Shown piece after piece: positions 10,063 through 21,774 of a stretch of DNA of 41,217 nt. The stretch is from Azolla pinnata (taxonomy: Eukaryota > Streptophyta > Polypodiopsida > Salviniales > Salviniaceae). The stretch covers positions 1-41,217 of the forward strand of contig JBBBWG010022668.1 of the NCBI GenBank assembly GCA_037176905.1, written 5' to 3'. Position numbers and translations under genes: made by a program. Each line of letters begins with the position of its first letter. Positions within the stretch are counted from its first letter, which is position 1. The notes under the pieces were generated by a model. It saw only the letters and a program-made list of their open reading frames with translations, ran no database searches and was not told the DNA's origin.

Positions 10063-11705
10063 ATGGGTGTCGAGTACATGATCAAAGGCTCCAGCAGCCA
10101 CAAGCTCGCAGCTCGCGGTATGAGCGCTACTACTACTACTACTACTACCACTATCAGCACCTGGAGCAACAACAGTAGCAACAGTAGCAACAATGGCGGA
10201 GTCCATGGAGGCAATGGGCCTCCGCCGTTCCTGATCAAGACCTACGAGATGGTGGAGGACCCCGCGAGCGACGCGATCGTGTCGTGGAGCGAGAGCAGCG
10301 GCGGGCGCAGCTTCGTGGTGTGGAACCTCCCGCGCTTCTGCCAGGAGGTGCTCCCCCTCTACTTCAAGCACAACAACTTCTCCAGCTTCGTGAGGCAGCT
10401 CAACACTTACGTAAGTCAGTCGGAGCGCCTTCCGTCGATTATATATGCATATACATATATGCCGCGGCTGCGATCGAGCCGCTGCTAGTAGCTGCTATAG
10501 CTAGCTTGCTTCCCATGGAGGAATATGCAACTAGCTGCTAGTGCTAGAAATTTGCAAGATTCAGCCTGTGCTGATCTAGATATGGGGGGATCTGAATCTG
10601 ATGAAATCGCTTTCCGCATGAGCGCGAGCTAACCAGCTGCGATTGTCGCGTGGTGGCGCAGGGATTCCACAAGATCGACCCCAACCGGTGGGAGTTTGCG
10701 AACGACGGGTTCGCGAGGGGCGACAAGGAATCGCTGAAGCGCATCCGCCGCCGCAAGCCGCAGGCATCGCAATCATCATCGTCGTCGCAATCATCATCAC
10801 AATCATCATCATCATCACCACCACCACCACCATCGTGGCTATCGTCGTCGTCGGGCTGCAGCAGCTCCGATTGCACGAGCGCGGGGCACCTGCTCATCAT
10901 CGAGCAGCTGCAGGAGCAGATCCGCCGCCTCAAGCACGACAAGGCGCTCGTGGTGTCGGAGCTCCTGAGCCTGCGGCGGCACCAGCGCGCGGCGGAGGCG
11001 GGGATCGAGGCGCTCGGCGGCCGGCTGGGCGCGCTCGAGGAGCGGCACGCGGCGGCGCTGCGCTTCCTGGCGCGGATCGCCGCGGCCGACCCCGGAGCTT
11101 TCGTGGAGCTGCTGAGGGCAAGGCAGTGCCAGAGCTACTTCCTCGACGGCGCTGCGATCGATTGCATGGAAGCATCGGATGCTGCGACGAGGCGGTCGGA
11201 GTTCGATCCGATGACGGCGATAACGACGAAGAAGAAGAAGAAGCAGAAGAGGATCAGCCTTGTCGAAGAAGAAGAAGAAGAAGGGCCCCATCATCATCTG
11301 CATCTGGCGGAGCCCGAGGATTGCGCCCCCGATGATGATGCCTGCATGCATTCGTCGGCCGTAGCCGCCGACGACATGGACACCACGAGCGCGAGCGCCG
11401 TTACCGCGGGCGCGGAATATTCCGCGCATCCGGCCGCGTCCGGAATCGGCGGCGGCGGCTCGGGCTGGACCGCGGACGCGGGGAATCTCGAGAATCTGCT
11501 TCTCGCGGGATTCCCCGCGGCAAGCGCCCTCGTCGATCTGGGGGGCCACACGAGCCGGAATCTCGGCGGCAACGATGATGAGGAAGAGGACCGCGAGCAT
11601 CGGGCCGACGACGACACCAGCGCGTTGTCGAGGGCTCACCACCTGTTGTCTAACGACAACTTCTGGGACAATCTGTTGACCGAGAGCCCGGACATTGTAA
11701 ACTAA
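10063..11705 (+). CDS. Class A heat-stress transcription factor (HSFA)
   Basis: Exon 1 is 10063-10410 and exon 2 is 10662-11705, a phase-0 GT-AG intron of 251 bp splitting the DNA-binding domain exactly between QLNTY and [12 protein letters not shown], the intron position conserved in plant HSFs. The product is 463 aa. The domain runs from about residue 54 ([14 protein letters not shown]) to 148. A Ser/Pro-rich linker follows, then HR-A/B at about 193-254 (heptads from [20 protein letters not shown] to [15 protein letters not shown]) with the ~21-residue insert typical of class A. A basic NLS (KKKKKQKR, ~306-314) and a C-terminal AHA activation motif (FWDNLL, ~450) support class A and an activator role: nuclear trimers binding HSEs in stress-gene promoters. 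Subclass is not resolved. Oddities are Thr8 near residues 23-30, Ser and Pro runs, Glu6, and strongly G/C-ending codons. ATGs at 10078 and 10120 are alternative starts. Confidence 0.95.
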
Positions 11706-12204
11706 GCCTCTACAATTTGTACGTTTTTTGCCGATTATGTATACTACGAAGATGTTTAGCATGAAACCAACGATTGGAACCAGTTGGTCCTGGTGTGTCC
11801 GATAACGATCGCCTAGCGACTGTTGTCGAGCGGTTTAAGGTTTGAGGGTTTTAGGGTTCTCACGGCCTAGCTAGCTGGGGCGATGGCACGGACCGATTCC
11901 TGAGATCGCCACTTGCTACCGAGCGCTGATCGGAACGCAGTACATGTTAGTCTCTGAGATCGACCCAGAGGTGCCAAACGAAACGAAACGGTCAGAGTGG
12001 TGAAGTGCGTCTCGTGCGTTCACACCTGGTGGCCTTCGTTCAAACCTCGATAGTCGCATCCATCGTCTTGTTGTTGTTGTTGTTTCTCCGTGGTATCGAC
12101 GCAAGACAAGTTTCTACAAGGAGGAGAAGAAGAGTGGCCAAGTGGCCGGGCGGAGCGCCCCCAAAAGGCGATTATGGTAATGAACGGACGACCATGCATT
12201 GAAA
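11706..12204. other. HSF 3' flank, no gene seen
   Basis: Presumed 3' untranslated and intergenic DNA. It includes a TTTTAGGGTT telomere-like word near 11850. No coding signal. Confidence 0.5.
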
Positions 12205-12288
12205 TTTCTTCTTCATCTTCATTCTTCATCTTCATTCTTCATCGTCCTTCTTCATTCTTCATCTTCATTCTTCATCTTCATTCTTCTT

Positions 12289-12318
<30 letters not shown>
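12205..12318. repeat. TTCATC/CTT microsatellite
   Basis: TTCTTCATCTTCA-type units repeat about six times and pass into a pure (CTT)n run at about 12281-12318. Confidence 0.9.
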
Positions 12319-12319
<1 letters not shown>

Positions 12320-12609
12320 TGCTGGTTTCGGTTCTTGACCCGATGATGCAATGCACTGGGGAGGGGGGCCGATCGTTCGCCGCTGGAACAACGCGACAAG
12401 AATCCAAGAATCTCCAGAGGATTCCCCCCCTCCTTGTGTTTCGTAAGGGGAATCGGTCGATCGATCGACCTGACCGATCGACAACGCTTCAATGCTCCTG
12501 ACGTGTATCTGATGAGACACAAAGTCTGCAACTATCTCCATATCTCTTCCTTTTTCTCCCACCCTCCCATTAAATTAAGGTTTATCATCAGAATACAGAG
12601 TCAAAACTG

Positions 12610-12638
12610 TACACACACACACACACACACACACACAC
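12610..12638. repeat. (AC)n dinucleotide microsatellite
   Basis: About 14 perfect AC units. Confidence 0.95.
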
Positions 12639-14290
12639 TTAAGAGTGTCGGGATCGTGTAAAATGAATAGTTTTTCTTTGTATAAATGAGTATGGCCTTT
12701 TCGACATGGTTACAGATCCTTTGGAGAAATAAGAAAAGTTCAGACGAATTTTGGTGCTATAACGCCCTCCATTCATATCTCGTAATGTACCCACCTGCGG
12801 GCGTTCCTGATTATTGCGTAAAACCCCGCTTCAAATGAGTACGAAACACGCTCCGCCAGAAAGCGATGGCTCCACATCCCATCATCCATGCCCAGAGGTT
12901 GAGACTTATGCGACGATTCTTGAAAGCCAAAAGATTTAGAGAATATACTCCCAATCGATCGAGATGACCATATACGAATGTCAGAAAGAGAATGAAGAAA
13001 AAAAAAAACAAGGCACGACTGGAGCCCCTCATAATTGTATCGGTGATATGAGTCATGTCTGTTAGTGGACCCTGACTAGGACCGTGACCCATTCTATGCA
13101 TTATAAGACTGGGAACAGCTTGCTTCTATACGGTCTTTGGTTTTTTCCCCCCCTTTCCCTTCATCCACTATATGGTCGCCATCATCATCACGGTGTAGCT
13201 GATGGAGAATTTCTTGTTCCTAGCGGGTAGAAACAGAGTAGGAAAATATGAGTGTAGGAGTCAATGGGCGAGATTTTTCAACTGCTTGCAGCGGAATTCC
13301 ACTGGATGCAGATACGGTTGGGCGAAAAACCAGAGCATCTCATGTAGCCTTTGGGCGTCTCATGGAATAATATTAAAAGAATACAGTTGTGTATAGTCAA
13401 CCGCACTAACCCACATGGTTGCGATGGATTAGAGGGTTTGTAAAAACCAATACAAGGGAACGAAAAAAAAAAAACAAAAAACAAGATAAGAACGATAGAA
13501 CAATATATTATATTACCAAGAGAGTCGAAATACAAGAAGTTAAGATTGATGTTGAACTAGAATAGTTTGATAATAAGGAGATATAATGTGTGTCAGCTCA
13601 CACATAATCTTCACTTCGCATTCATTTAAGAAAGCCATTTGGCGGTCATGCATGAGCCTGAAATTGACGATCAGCTAGTTGCTAACTCCTCTGATGTTAT
13701 ACCGGAACCGCCTATTCCACTCTACGTGTGTATATTTTCATAACAACATTGTTAATCGATACTGTAATGACAACATCATTTGATTTAAACTTTGAAGGGT
13801 CGTGGGTTTAAACTTTAAACTTTGAACGAACATTTTATATTGATAATAACTTTTCTATGCATCCGTGGCGATTCTCTCGCATTACCGTGCTACTTTCGAC
13901 GCCTTGTGGTAAAATCACCGCGAATACTAATTGCATCATTAATATATATACATATATATGGGCCCCGGTTCGAAAGCCCATGCTTCTTTCGGTGCCATAT
14001 TTCCCTCTCCATTCGAATATGCTCTCAAGAATTTCTTCGATTTCTACCGTCTTCATCCATCGTGCTCACACCTCAGCGATTCCACATGCACACGCACAGG
14101 TCTGAAGCATTGACCTACAACAGAGCTCAAATCCGCCGCAGATGTCGTGCACAACAGGCTTGAACCATCAACGGTTTGGGGAGTGCCGATGCCGATTCAG
14201 TCAGTTCAGATTCGAGCCAGTGACTTATGGGAAGTCCTGTTGTTGGTTCCGTGGTCAAATGAGATCCGAACAACCGCATTGACCTCCAAC
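12639..14290. other. Intergenic region, no gene seen
   Basis: Short open frames on both strands (for example 12811-13101 minus, 13822-14163 plus) show no family signature and no supporting splice structure. The sequence is AT-rich with A-runs near 12996 and 13465. I find no tRNA or transposon termini. Confidence 0.5.
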
Positions 14291-14660
14291 GAAAGGGGTT
14301 TTAATCATCTTTCACAACTCTTGCTCTTGCTTTTACACACATCCCCTTGTGATCAAAATTCTAAATCTCCAGAGTGAAATTCCCAAATGAGGGCCTTTCA
14401 CAGTTGTTTCTGAAATGGGAGAGGGTATTTTTTTTAGTCATCTATTTACAACTCTGCTCTTACTTTTACACATCCCCTTCCGATCGAAATTCTAAATCCC
14501 CAGAGAAGAAAGGGGTTTTAATTTAATCATCTTTCACAACTCTTGCTCTCACTTTTACACACATCCCCTTGTGATCAAAATTCCAAATCTCCAGAGTGAG
14601 ATTTCCCAAATGAGGGCCTTTCTCACAGTTGTTTCAGAAATGGGAGAGGGTATTTTTTGT
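14291..14660. repeat. Direct duplication upstream of the V-ATPase d gene
   Basis: Two long copies, 14291-14434 and 14508-14657 (offset 217 bp), share GAAAGGGGTTTTAAT, then CTTTTACACACATCCCC, TGTGATCAAAATTC, AAATCTCCAGAGTGA and GAAATGGGAGAGGGTATTTT. A shorter third copy (about 14439-14507) between them carries only the CTTTTACACATCCCC to CCCAGAG part. The second copy ends about 190 bp before the VHA-d ATG. Confidence 0.85.
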
Positions 14661-14717
14661 GGGCAATTAAAGTATTCTACTGTTCGAGGGCATCGCCCAA
14701 GTTACAGAAAACTACAC

Positions 14718-14780
14718 ATGATGCACAGAAATCTTTCGTCGTCTTCGTCTTCGTCTTCGTCTTCGTCCTTTCCGCTCTGA
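14718..14780 (+). other. Possible uORF in the VHA-d leader (20 codons)
   Basis: An ATGATG start at 14718 opens a 20-residue frame (MMHRNL, 11 serines, FPL) closed by TGA at 14778-14780, 65 bp before the VHA-d start and in a different frame. The serine run comes from a (TCTTCG)n repeat. It is a uORF only if transcription begins upstream of 14718, which I cannot tell. Its repeat origin argues against a conserved peptide, but it could still reduce translation. Confidence 0.35.
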
Positions 14781-14805
14781 GATCCGTGCGAGTTGCAGGA
14801 AGAGC

Positions 14806-14848
14806 CGCCGTCGCCATCGCCATCGCCATCGCCATCGCCATCGCCATG
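14806..14848 (+). repeat. GCCATC hexanucleotide array running into the VHA-d start
   Basis: GCCGTC followed by five GCCATC units ends directly in GCCATG, so the initiator ATG at 14846 is itself the last repeat unit with C changed to G. The frame is open upstream through the array (it would read alternating Ala-Ile), but no in-frame ATG lies within it. Confidence 0.85.
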
Positions 14849-17800
14849 TACGGCTTCGAGGCTCTGACCTTCAACATCAACGGTGGGTACCTGGAGGCCA
14901 TCGTTCGTGGCCACCGCGGGGGCCTGCTCACGGCCGTCGATTACAACAACCTCTGCCAGTGCGAGTCCTTAGACGACATCAAAATGCATCTGTCCGCTAC
15001 CGATTACGGACCTTTCCTCCAAAATGGTATCTTCCCTCACGCATCTTCGTCTTTGTTCTCCTATCTCACGGTTTCAGTTCACTGGAAAGTTTAGATTTTT
15101 TGGGAACGTTTTGGTACTAGCTACCCGTTCATTGTTGGAACGATCCCCCCCCCCCCCCAATCTAATATCGATTGTGTGTCTATCATCTATATTTGATTTG
15201 TAATCTGTTTAGATCCGAAAATGCAGTTTTTTCCCGGGGTTTCTACGGTGGAGCTGTTCTTGTGGGTGACGATAGTTTGAATGTTTTTAATTCTAGATAC
15301 CAATCCCTGATGTCCGGTGCCCGCAATACCAGGTTTTGTCTGACCTAATCAGAACGATGCGAAAGGGTGTTTCTGCAAGAGATGCATGCAGAATCTTCAG
15401 ACTCTTGTCAGAATAAAAAAAACTCTTCTTTGCTCCTCATTACTTAATCAAAAGATTCATCTGCAGATCGTTGGATTCTCGCTGTGGATCAGGTGTTTAG
15501 AAGGAAATCAAGTTGGAAATGGATGAGAAGCTCCAGATAGAGTTAGAATCAGGTTTGAATAGGATCTTCCAGATCTTTGCGTGGCTATGGATGTGTGAAA
15601 AAATCTAGGACTACTCAATGATAGAGGAAGCTTTGATTGATGGCCCAAATGAAGAGGATCTTCAGATAATAGGTGTCTACGCTCTTTTCCATCTTTCCTA
15701 TGGATTTTGATGTTGTCAGTGAAGATTACATGTTACTCGATGGATCTTATCAGCCATAGTAAACCCTAAGAAGTTGTCACTAGTCTTGAAATTTGATACT
15801 ACCTAACTTTTTTTGGCACTACGGATATTTTTTGTCACAAAGAATTTGAGAACAGAGTAGGCCCATGTCTCTCCGCTGTAAACAGTGCCAGAAATGTTTT
15901 GTCACGTGTGGAATTTGGATTTGAATAATCGTCGCCCTATTTTCGTCTAAACTGACATTTGTAGGAAGATCCTTATACAGCACGATTCTCATGCACTATT
16001 CAGTTAGGTGGTCTCATGATGTTTGTCTGTGTCATCGGGTTCTCACTGCGAGATTCTCATGATCATGCAAAATTTATTCTGGATATTCTCATGTGGGCAG
16101 GGCACATAACTCATCTCGACAGACAAAAATATAAAAAGTGGAATACTTGATAATCATGTGTGGAATTGTCATAATAAATATGCATCGTAATCTCTACTGG
16201 GCTCTAATAATCAATGTTGGGGAGTTAATGAATGAACTCTTGCCAAAAGAAACTATCTAATAGATTGAAACATGCTACCAGCTTCACGATTAATGGAGGA
16301 AACACGTTCATGGATGTTTATTCGTCTGTCTAAAGTTAAGCTATGAAAGTTCTCTCTCACCAACATCCTGAACCTGGATAAAAAGATCTATTGGTCGCCA
16401 TTGTAAGCTGTGCAGTGTGTTCCATCATAAAGTAGATACGCATCTTCACTAGTTGGAAAACAAAACCTATATTTTTACTGCTAAACAGAATTAAAACAAA
16501 AACATTTAGAGTCACAGGTATTGGAATAATCTGGAATATGTAGAGTTTCTTGCATTTGGAACTTTGTATGGGTGTTATTTATGAAGGCATCACATGAACT
16601 TTGTTACAGCTGCTAAAATTCATTTATACTAATTCAGAGCCTTCTCCATTGCGTACAACAACAATTGTTGAGAAATGCACTAAAAAATTAGTGGAGGAGT
16701 ATAAGCACATGTTGACACAGGCAACCGAACCATTATCAACATTTCTGGAGTATATCACGTATTTTCCCTGCCTCTTGAAGTCTATTTAAGTTATTATTTT
16801 TGTTCAAACACAGCCTTTCTGTCTCCTTTTCGCATTGTCTCTATCATTTTTTTTAACCAGTCGAGGCATTTTCATTTGATTATACCGTTTATCTTTAGGC
16901 TAATGTCCATTTGGTATGCTGCAATTCAGATATGGACACATGATTGATAATATTGTGCTGATTGTCACGGGAACACTGCATGAGAGGGATGTGCAAGAGC
17001 TCCTTGAGAAATGCCATCCTCTTGGAATGTTTGAAAGGTGTAGTTGAGGCTTGCAATGAAATATTACGAGGTATGCTAGCTCCTTCATTTTCATTTATTT
17101 GATACCTTACGTAATGCAGCATTGCAACACTAGCGGTCGCCCAGAATATGCGGGAGTTATATCGCCTCGTGCTTGTGGACACTCCTCTTGCTCCTTACTT
17201 TGCAGAATGCATAACATCTGAGGTGAGATGTGTGTAAAATAACCTTATATTTTCCTTTAAATTCCCAGAATGCCCCATCCTGTCTGAATCAAGTATGCGT
17301 GTTATTTGAGTAATCATACAGGAAATAAAGTCTCAATATTTTATGGTCATAATTTTTTTCCCTATATTCATTTACCATTTTTAATGTTGGAGATGGAAAA
17401 TAGTGCTGGTTGAAAGGTCTTGGGTTGTGCTTGTTTCACATGTCCCAGCATTGTAACTTACCATCTTGAATTTTTGAATTTCAAAGGAAACATTACAGCA
17501 TTCACTCTATATCTAACAATGATCAAATCTCATCTTTAACTTATAAATTTGTTTGTCTCATTATTACCCGAGTTTATGCTCAATATTGATTGGGTTTCTT
17601 ATTATGACTATCATTATATAGGATTTGGATGAAATGAACATTGAAATAATGCGGAATACACTATACAAGGCTTATCTGGAAGACTTCTACAAATTCTGTA
17701 AGGCAAGTGAAGCAATGATATGCTTATGATTCCTTTATTTCCTTCTGTATTGTCAACACAAACTTCACATGCATGTATAAAACTTCCATATTCTAGTTAT

Positions 17801-19462
17801 GTTGCTATCAGGACGTTTGTACATATTGCCAAAGCTCATGGTATTATCATCTCTAAATCTGTATAGATGCTTTGAGTTTTATTTGTGTCCAAGTGCAACA
17901 AATCCCCAGGCTTATTTCCTGGAAAGCAACCTAAAGTCCTAGCCGTAGAAGTACAAACCAAAATATCTAGATAACTCCCAAAAACAATGTGTCGAAAGTA
18001 AAGTCATGCACTTATAGTCTTGTTATAACTCAACTTGTGGTAAATATTTATTTGAATAGCTGATTAGCTTTTTCTGGGGTGTTATTTTAGAAAATTGGTG
18101 GGGCAACATCTGAAATAATGTGTGATCTGCTAGCTTTTGAAGCTGATCGAAGGGCTGTCAACATTACCATAAATAGGTAATGAAAATTAATTTCGAAGGA
18201 TGACATAACCTCTTCACAAACGTTGTTGTGTAGATTGATTCTACTGCTCTTATGGGCCATTCTGCTAGATGTCTACCCGAAAACCCCAATGTATGACAAA
18301 GTTTATTATATCTCTATGCGGGTATGCTGGTTATTTTTGGAAATCTGCTAGATATTGTGTAGGAGCTGAAATTGATAGGTAAACAATCTATACTACATTT
18401 TTCATGAAGTGGAGGTGTGTAGCTCAGTGCAATAGTATGCATTTCTTATGGAAATAATGGGTACGAAGGGTTATTCTTTGATCAACTTGATTCTTAGGTG
18501 ATCTTGAGCTAGGATTTAGATGTTGTTCTATTTTCTAGTTTAGGAAGAAGAAGAATTATAGTAAAAAGAATGAAAATAAGAATGTAATTCTGCACGCTCA
18601 GTAAAACCTAAGATTGTTGACATGAAAATCTTTTCTTTGGAATATGAAGAACATTTTCTTGTTGTCAAATCTGTAAAAGAAATTACATTGTTGTTACTTT
18701 TACAGTATTGGCACAGAGCTCACTAGGGATGATCGGAAAAAGCTATACTCTAACTTTGGATTACTGTAATGTTTTCTCTTTCCCAAGTTCTTACATAACC
18801 GGAATAGGAATACATGTCCATGTATTTGATGAAATTTTCAACTATAACATGTTATAGGCATCCATATGGACATGAGGAACTAGCCTTGTGTGAGGATTTT
18901 GATCAGGTATGATTTTCATTCACAGGGGTTTTAATGAAAATAAGCTTTGATAATTTTAGACTTTGTCCTTGAATTTTAATCTGCATTTGAAAGGAAGTTT
19001 TCTTGTCAAAATAAATAGCTCAACTGGCCTGTTGTCTTTTTTCATTTGGAGTTAAAAAGTGCATGTATTATGAATGAAAATAGGTTCGTGGGGTGATGGA
19101 AAAATACCCAACATACAATTCGATATTTGCAAAGCTGTCTTATGGTGAAAGCCAGATGCTTGATAAAGCATTCTACGAGGAGGAAGTGAAGAGGCTTTGC
19201 CTGGCATTTGAACAACAGGTAGACTTACATATGATGAACAAAAACAATGAAGTGGATAAAAGTATGCATAAAGTTGGTCAATTTAATTCTTATTTGTGCT
19301 TACAATCTCTTCTTTTTTCCGAATATGCAGTTCCACTATGCAGTATTCTTTGCATATGTTCGATTACGGGAGCAAGAGATTCGAAATCTCATGTGGATAT
19401 CTGAGTGTGTGGCACAAAATCAAAAGTCTAGAATCCATGATGGCATCGTCTTCATATTTTAA
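14846..19462 (+). CDS. VHA-d: V-type proton ATPase subunit d (VHA-d), ten exons
   Basis: Exons are 14846-15026, 16638-16758, 16930-17037, 17120-17222, 17622-17702, 18091-18176, 18706-18765, 18858-18906, 19084-19218 and 19331-19462; they join in frame to 351 aa, the length of the Arabidopsis protein. Hallmarks are [20 protein letters not shown] at the start, [70 protein letters not shown] and the end [15 protein letters not shown]. Subunit d is the cup-like connector at the base of the membrane c-ring that couples it to the central stalk of the vacuolar H+-ATPase. There is no transmembrane segment, as expected. Eight introns are GT-AG; the fifth has a GC donor. The first intron is long (1611 bp) and carries a C14 run at about 15145-15158. 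The start is fixed by the family's MYGFE N-terminus. Confidence 0.97.
17703..18090 (+). other. GC-AG intron (intron 5 of VHA-d)
   Basis: Exon 5 ends TTCTGTAAG and the intron begins GCAAGTGA; exon 6 begins AAAATTGGTGGG after TTTTAG. Only this joint gives the family-conserved reading Y-K-F-C-(K/Q)-K-(I/L)-G-G. AAG|GCAAGT is the classic consensus of the minor GC-AG class processed by the U2 spliceosome. The nearby GT (T|GTAAGG) would shift the frame. Confidence 0.88.
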
Positions 19463-20500
19463 ACTTCCGATTTCTTCGAATTTTTATTATTCTTTCTGCA
19501 TTGGGTGCATGGCATGGCATATAATCTGTGTTATAGTCTCTATCCACCTAGTGCTCTGTTTTGGGTGGTAGCAGAGTGTAGTCACTTCTGATGATCTTGG
19601 TTGGAGCCTTCCAAGAGAGGGACCGATCAAATCACGTGCATCCATGGTTGTGCTCACACCTTACGACAATCGTAGTTCAAATGAATTTTATTCTTGTTTG
19701 TCGGATGGATGTTGAAAGACTTCCGCAATAATGTATGTAGTCTCAGCACGCTGTGCGTTGGAAGCTTTGGATTCCTGATTCATAATAGATTGAGAAAAGA
19801 CCTCCTTTGTGCGAATCCATTGCTCAGATTTTGAAGTTCTATTATCTGAGTGCATAGTCTCAATGATATCTCAGTGAATAGTTTGAGTCGGCTATGCATG
19901 GATTGTCTACTAATGAAACTGGAACAAAAGTTTTTTGCTGCTATATATATATAGATAGATATTTTGCAGCATGTTGTGAATTCAACATGGCCGCGGTGAG
20001 TGTTCCTCCAAATCTTGTAGAAATGGCCAATTCACGGTGCTTCTGTATATGTTTTTTTGCTGCAAAAGCATAACAAATTGGATCATAGATGATAGTGAAA
20101 CATGAGGTACCCAAACTCGCATACAAGAAAAGCTATGAAATCTTCATGTTCAAGGTCAAGAAACGTATACATATAGCTCATGTGGATCGGTTTCAACACA
20201 AAGTTGCTACGTATCATGCTTGCCAAACATTGGAGGAGGATGGACACTAAAACAGTTTTTTTTTTTTTGCTCGATAGAAGACGCTTACAAAGGCACATAG
20301 TTATGATTGGCTAACAAACATCGTTACGGGCATAATTGAGTAGAATCATTGAAAGGGCTTGAAGATGCCATTGCAACGATCTAGAGGCACATGCATCGAT
20401 TATGGATGAAGCACTAGGATCATGCACCATTGATGCATGATTAGCACTATCCATGGCCATGGCATGATGGATGACATCTACCCATGGCCCACGACCATGA
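19463..20500. other. VHA-d 3' flank, no gene seen
   Basis: The left part is presumably the 3' untranslated region of VHA-d. No AATAAA stands out, as is usual in plants. Short CATGG/CATGCA-rich words occur near 20390-20470. No coding signal on either strand. Confidence 0.5.
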
Positions 20501-20562
20501 CCATGACCTTGACCACGACCTTGACCATGACCATGACATTGACCTTGACCTTGACCTTGACC
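20501..20562. repeat. TTGACC hexamer array (W-box words)
   Basis: Hexamers of TGACCA/TGACCT include TTGACC at 20509, 20521, 20539, 20545, 20551 and 20557, the last four in perfect tandem. TTGAC(C/T) is the W-box recognised by WRKY factors. The array lies about 1 kb upstream of the prolyl oligopeptidase start, so it could be promoter DNA or simply a microsatellite. Confidence 0.75.
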
Positions 20563-21552
20563 ATTAAGATCACAATATAGTACATCTCTTCATACTGAAA
20601 TTTGTGGAGCCCGAGGATTAACAAGCAACTGCTGCTCCGAGGTATGCCCATCTGTGCCTGCATCTCACCTCTCTCCTTTCTCTCTTTCTCTCCAATCCAG
20701 CCCGCTTTGTGTGAGGACTCGGATCTAGGTTCTGTCTGTATGTAAAAATTCTATAGATTTTTGGGCTTCCCATGTCTTCTCTCAGAAGCTTTTTTCCATC
20801 TTTTCTGGTGGGGCATGCACACGAAATCGGGCTCGCCCATGCTTCCTGAACTCTTTTTTTTTTTGCAGTAAAATTTCGAACTTTCTGCTCTTCCGCAGGT
20901 CTTTCTATGAAGTGGGTTCCACATATGTTCTTGAAAACTGTGACTACTTTCATCTCTCTGATCGATTTTATCTTGGTCTTCTTGAAATACCTGTATTATC
21001 TTCCTTAATGCACGTATATAAATTGGGTTTCACCATCCTGTTTTTTAAAATCGTAGACCTTCTTCTCCTATTCAGGATGAAGAGCATTGTTTCTCATGTT
21101 CTTCATAAGCCCTTAATATTTTGGCAACTTATTCAGATCTGTATACGAACTGACCCCACTTTGGTTTTGTATGCCAGATTTATGCCCTTCCTATGAGCCT
21201 GTGGTTTACTGTGGTTTTTTATGGATTTGATGAACCTGTTCGTAACTAGGAATGGGCTTCATACAGCTGTCCTTTTGTTGTAAGATATTTAAACTCGATG
21301 CTTTTGGTCTAGGTGAATTCAGTTATCTGATAAAACTATTCTTAACTTGGATTTTGTATGTATTGGCTTACAAAAGCTGTCATTTTGTTATGTGATAGTA
21401 AGCTCTAATGCTTTAGTTTAGGCGAATTCAGTTTTTTCATTTTTGCTGAAATTCTTATATGCATTTTTTTGTAGCATGAATATGATAATAAGACTCACAA
21501 TGTGTACTGAAACCTTTTTCTTTATGTAATGTCTATTTCCTGCAAGGTCTGA
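20563..21552. other. Probable promoter and leader of the POP gene
   Basis: No gene seen. A pyrimidine-rich patch at about 20663-20700 (CTCTCC and CTTTCTC words) is typical of plant transcription start regions. An imperfect direct repeat (21254-21324 and 21365-21433, offset about 111 bp) shares GGCTT, AGCTGTC, ATTTTGTT or CTTTTGTT, and ends GAATTCAGTT. Leader introns are possible but cannot be placed. Confidence 0.4.
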
Positions 21553-21774
21553 ATGTTGGGCCTCTCATTCTTTAAATTGCAAACTACTTTGAAATCAATT
21601 TGTGGCTCAGTGTCAGGCTACAGAAATATTGGTTCACAGACAAGAGCGGATTTGTTTTCACTTTCACCGGTGTCCATCTCAAGAAAGTATATTGATCTGC
21701 AACCATCGTCAGATCTCTTCTTTTTCTGCCATATAAGAAGTCATTTGTTGGGAAGGGTTCACACTCAGGCACCA

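Noticed and set aside
10839..11762. A 307-codon minus-strand frame over HSF exon 2
   Set aside because: Shadow of the GC-rich HSF coding sequence; no family signature.
16759..16789. Continuation of the exon-2 frame of VHA-d past 16758 ([13 protein letters not shown])
   Set aside because: The family sequence continues YGHMIDN in the next exon at 16930; the extension is read-through into the intron.
18418..18450. tRNA-like GTAGCTCAGTG word inside VHA-d intron 6
   Set aside because: No T-arm GGTTCGAAxCC or acceptor stem at the proper distance, so not a tRNA gene.
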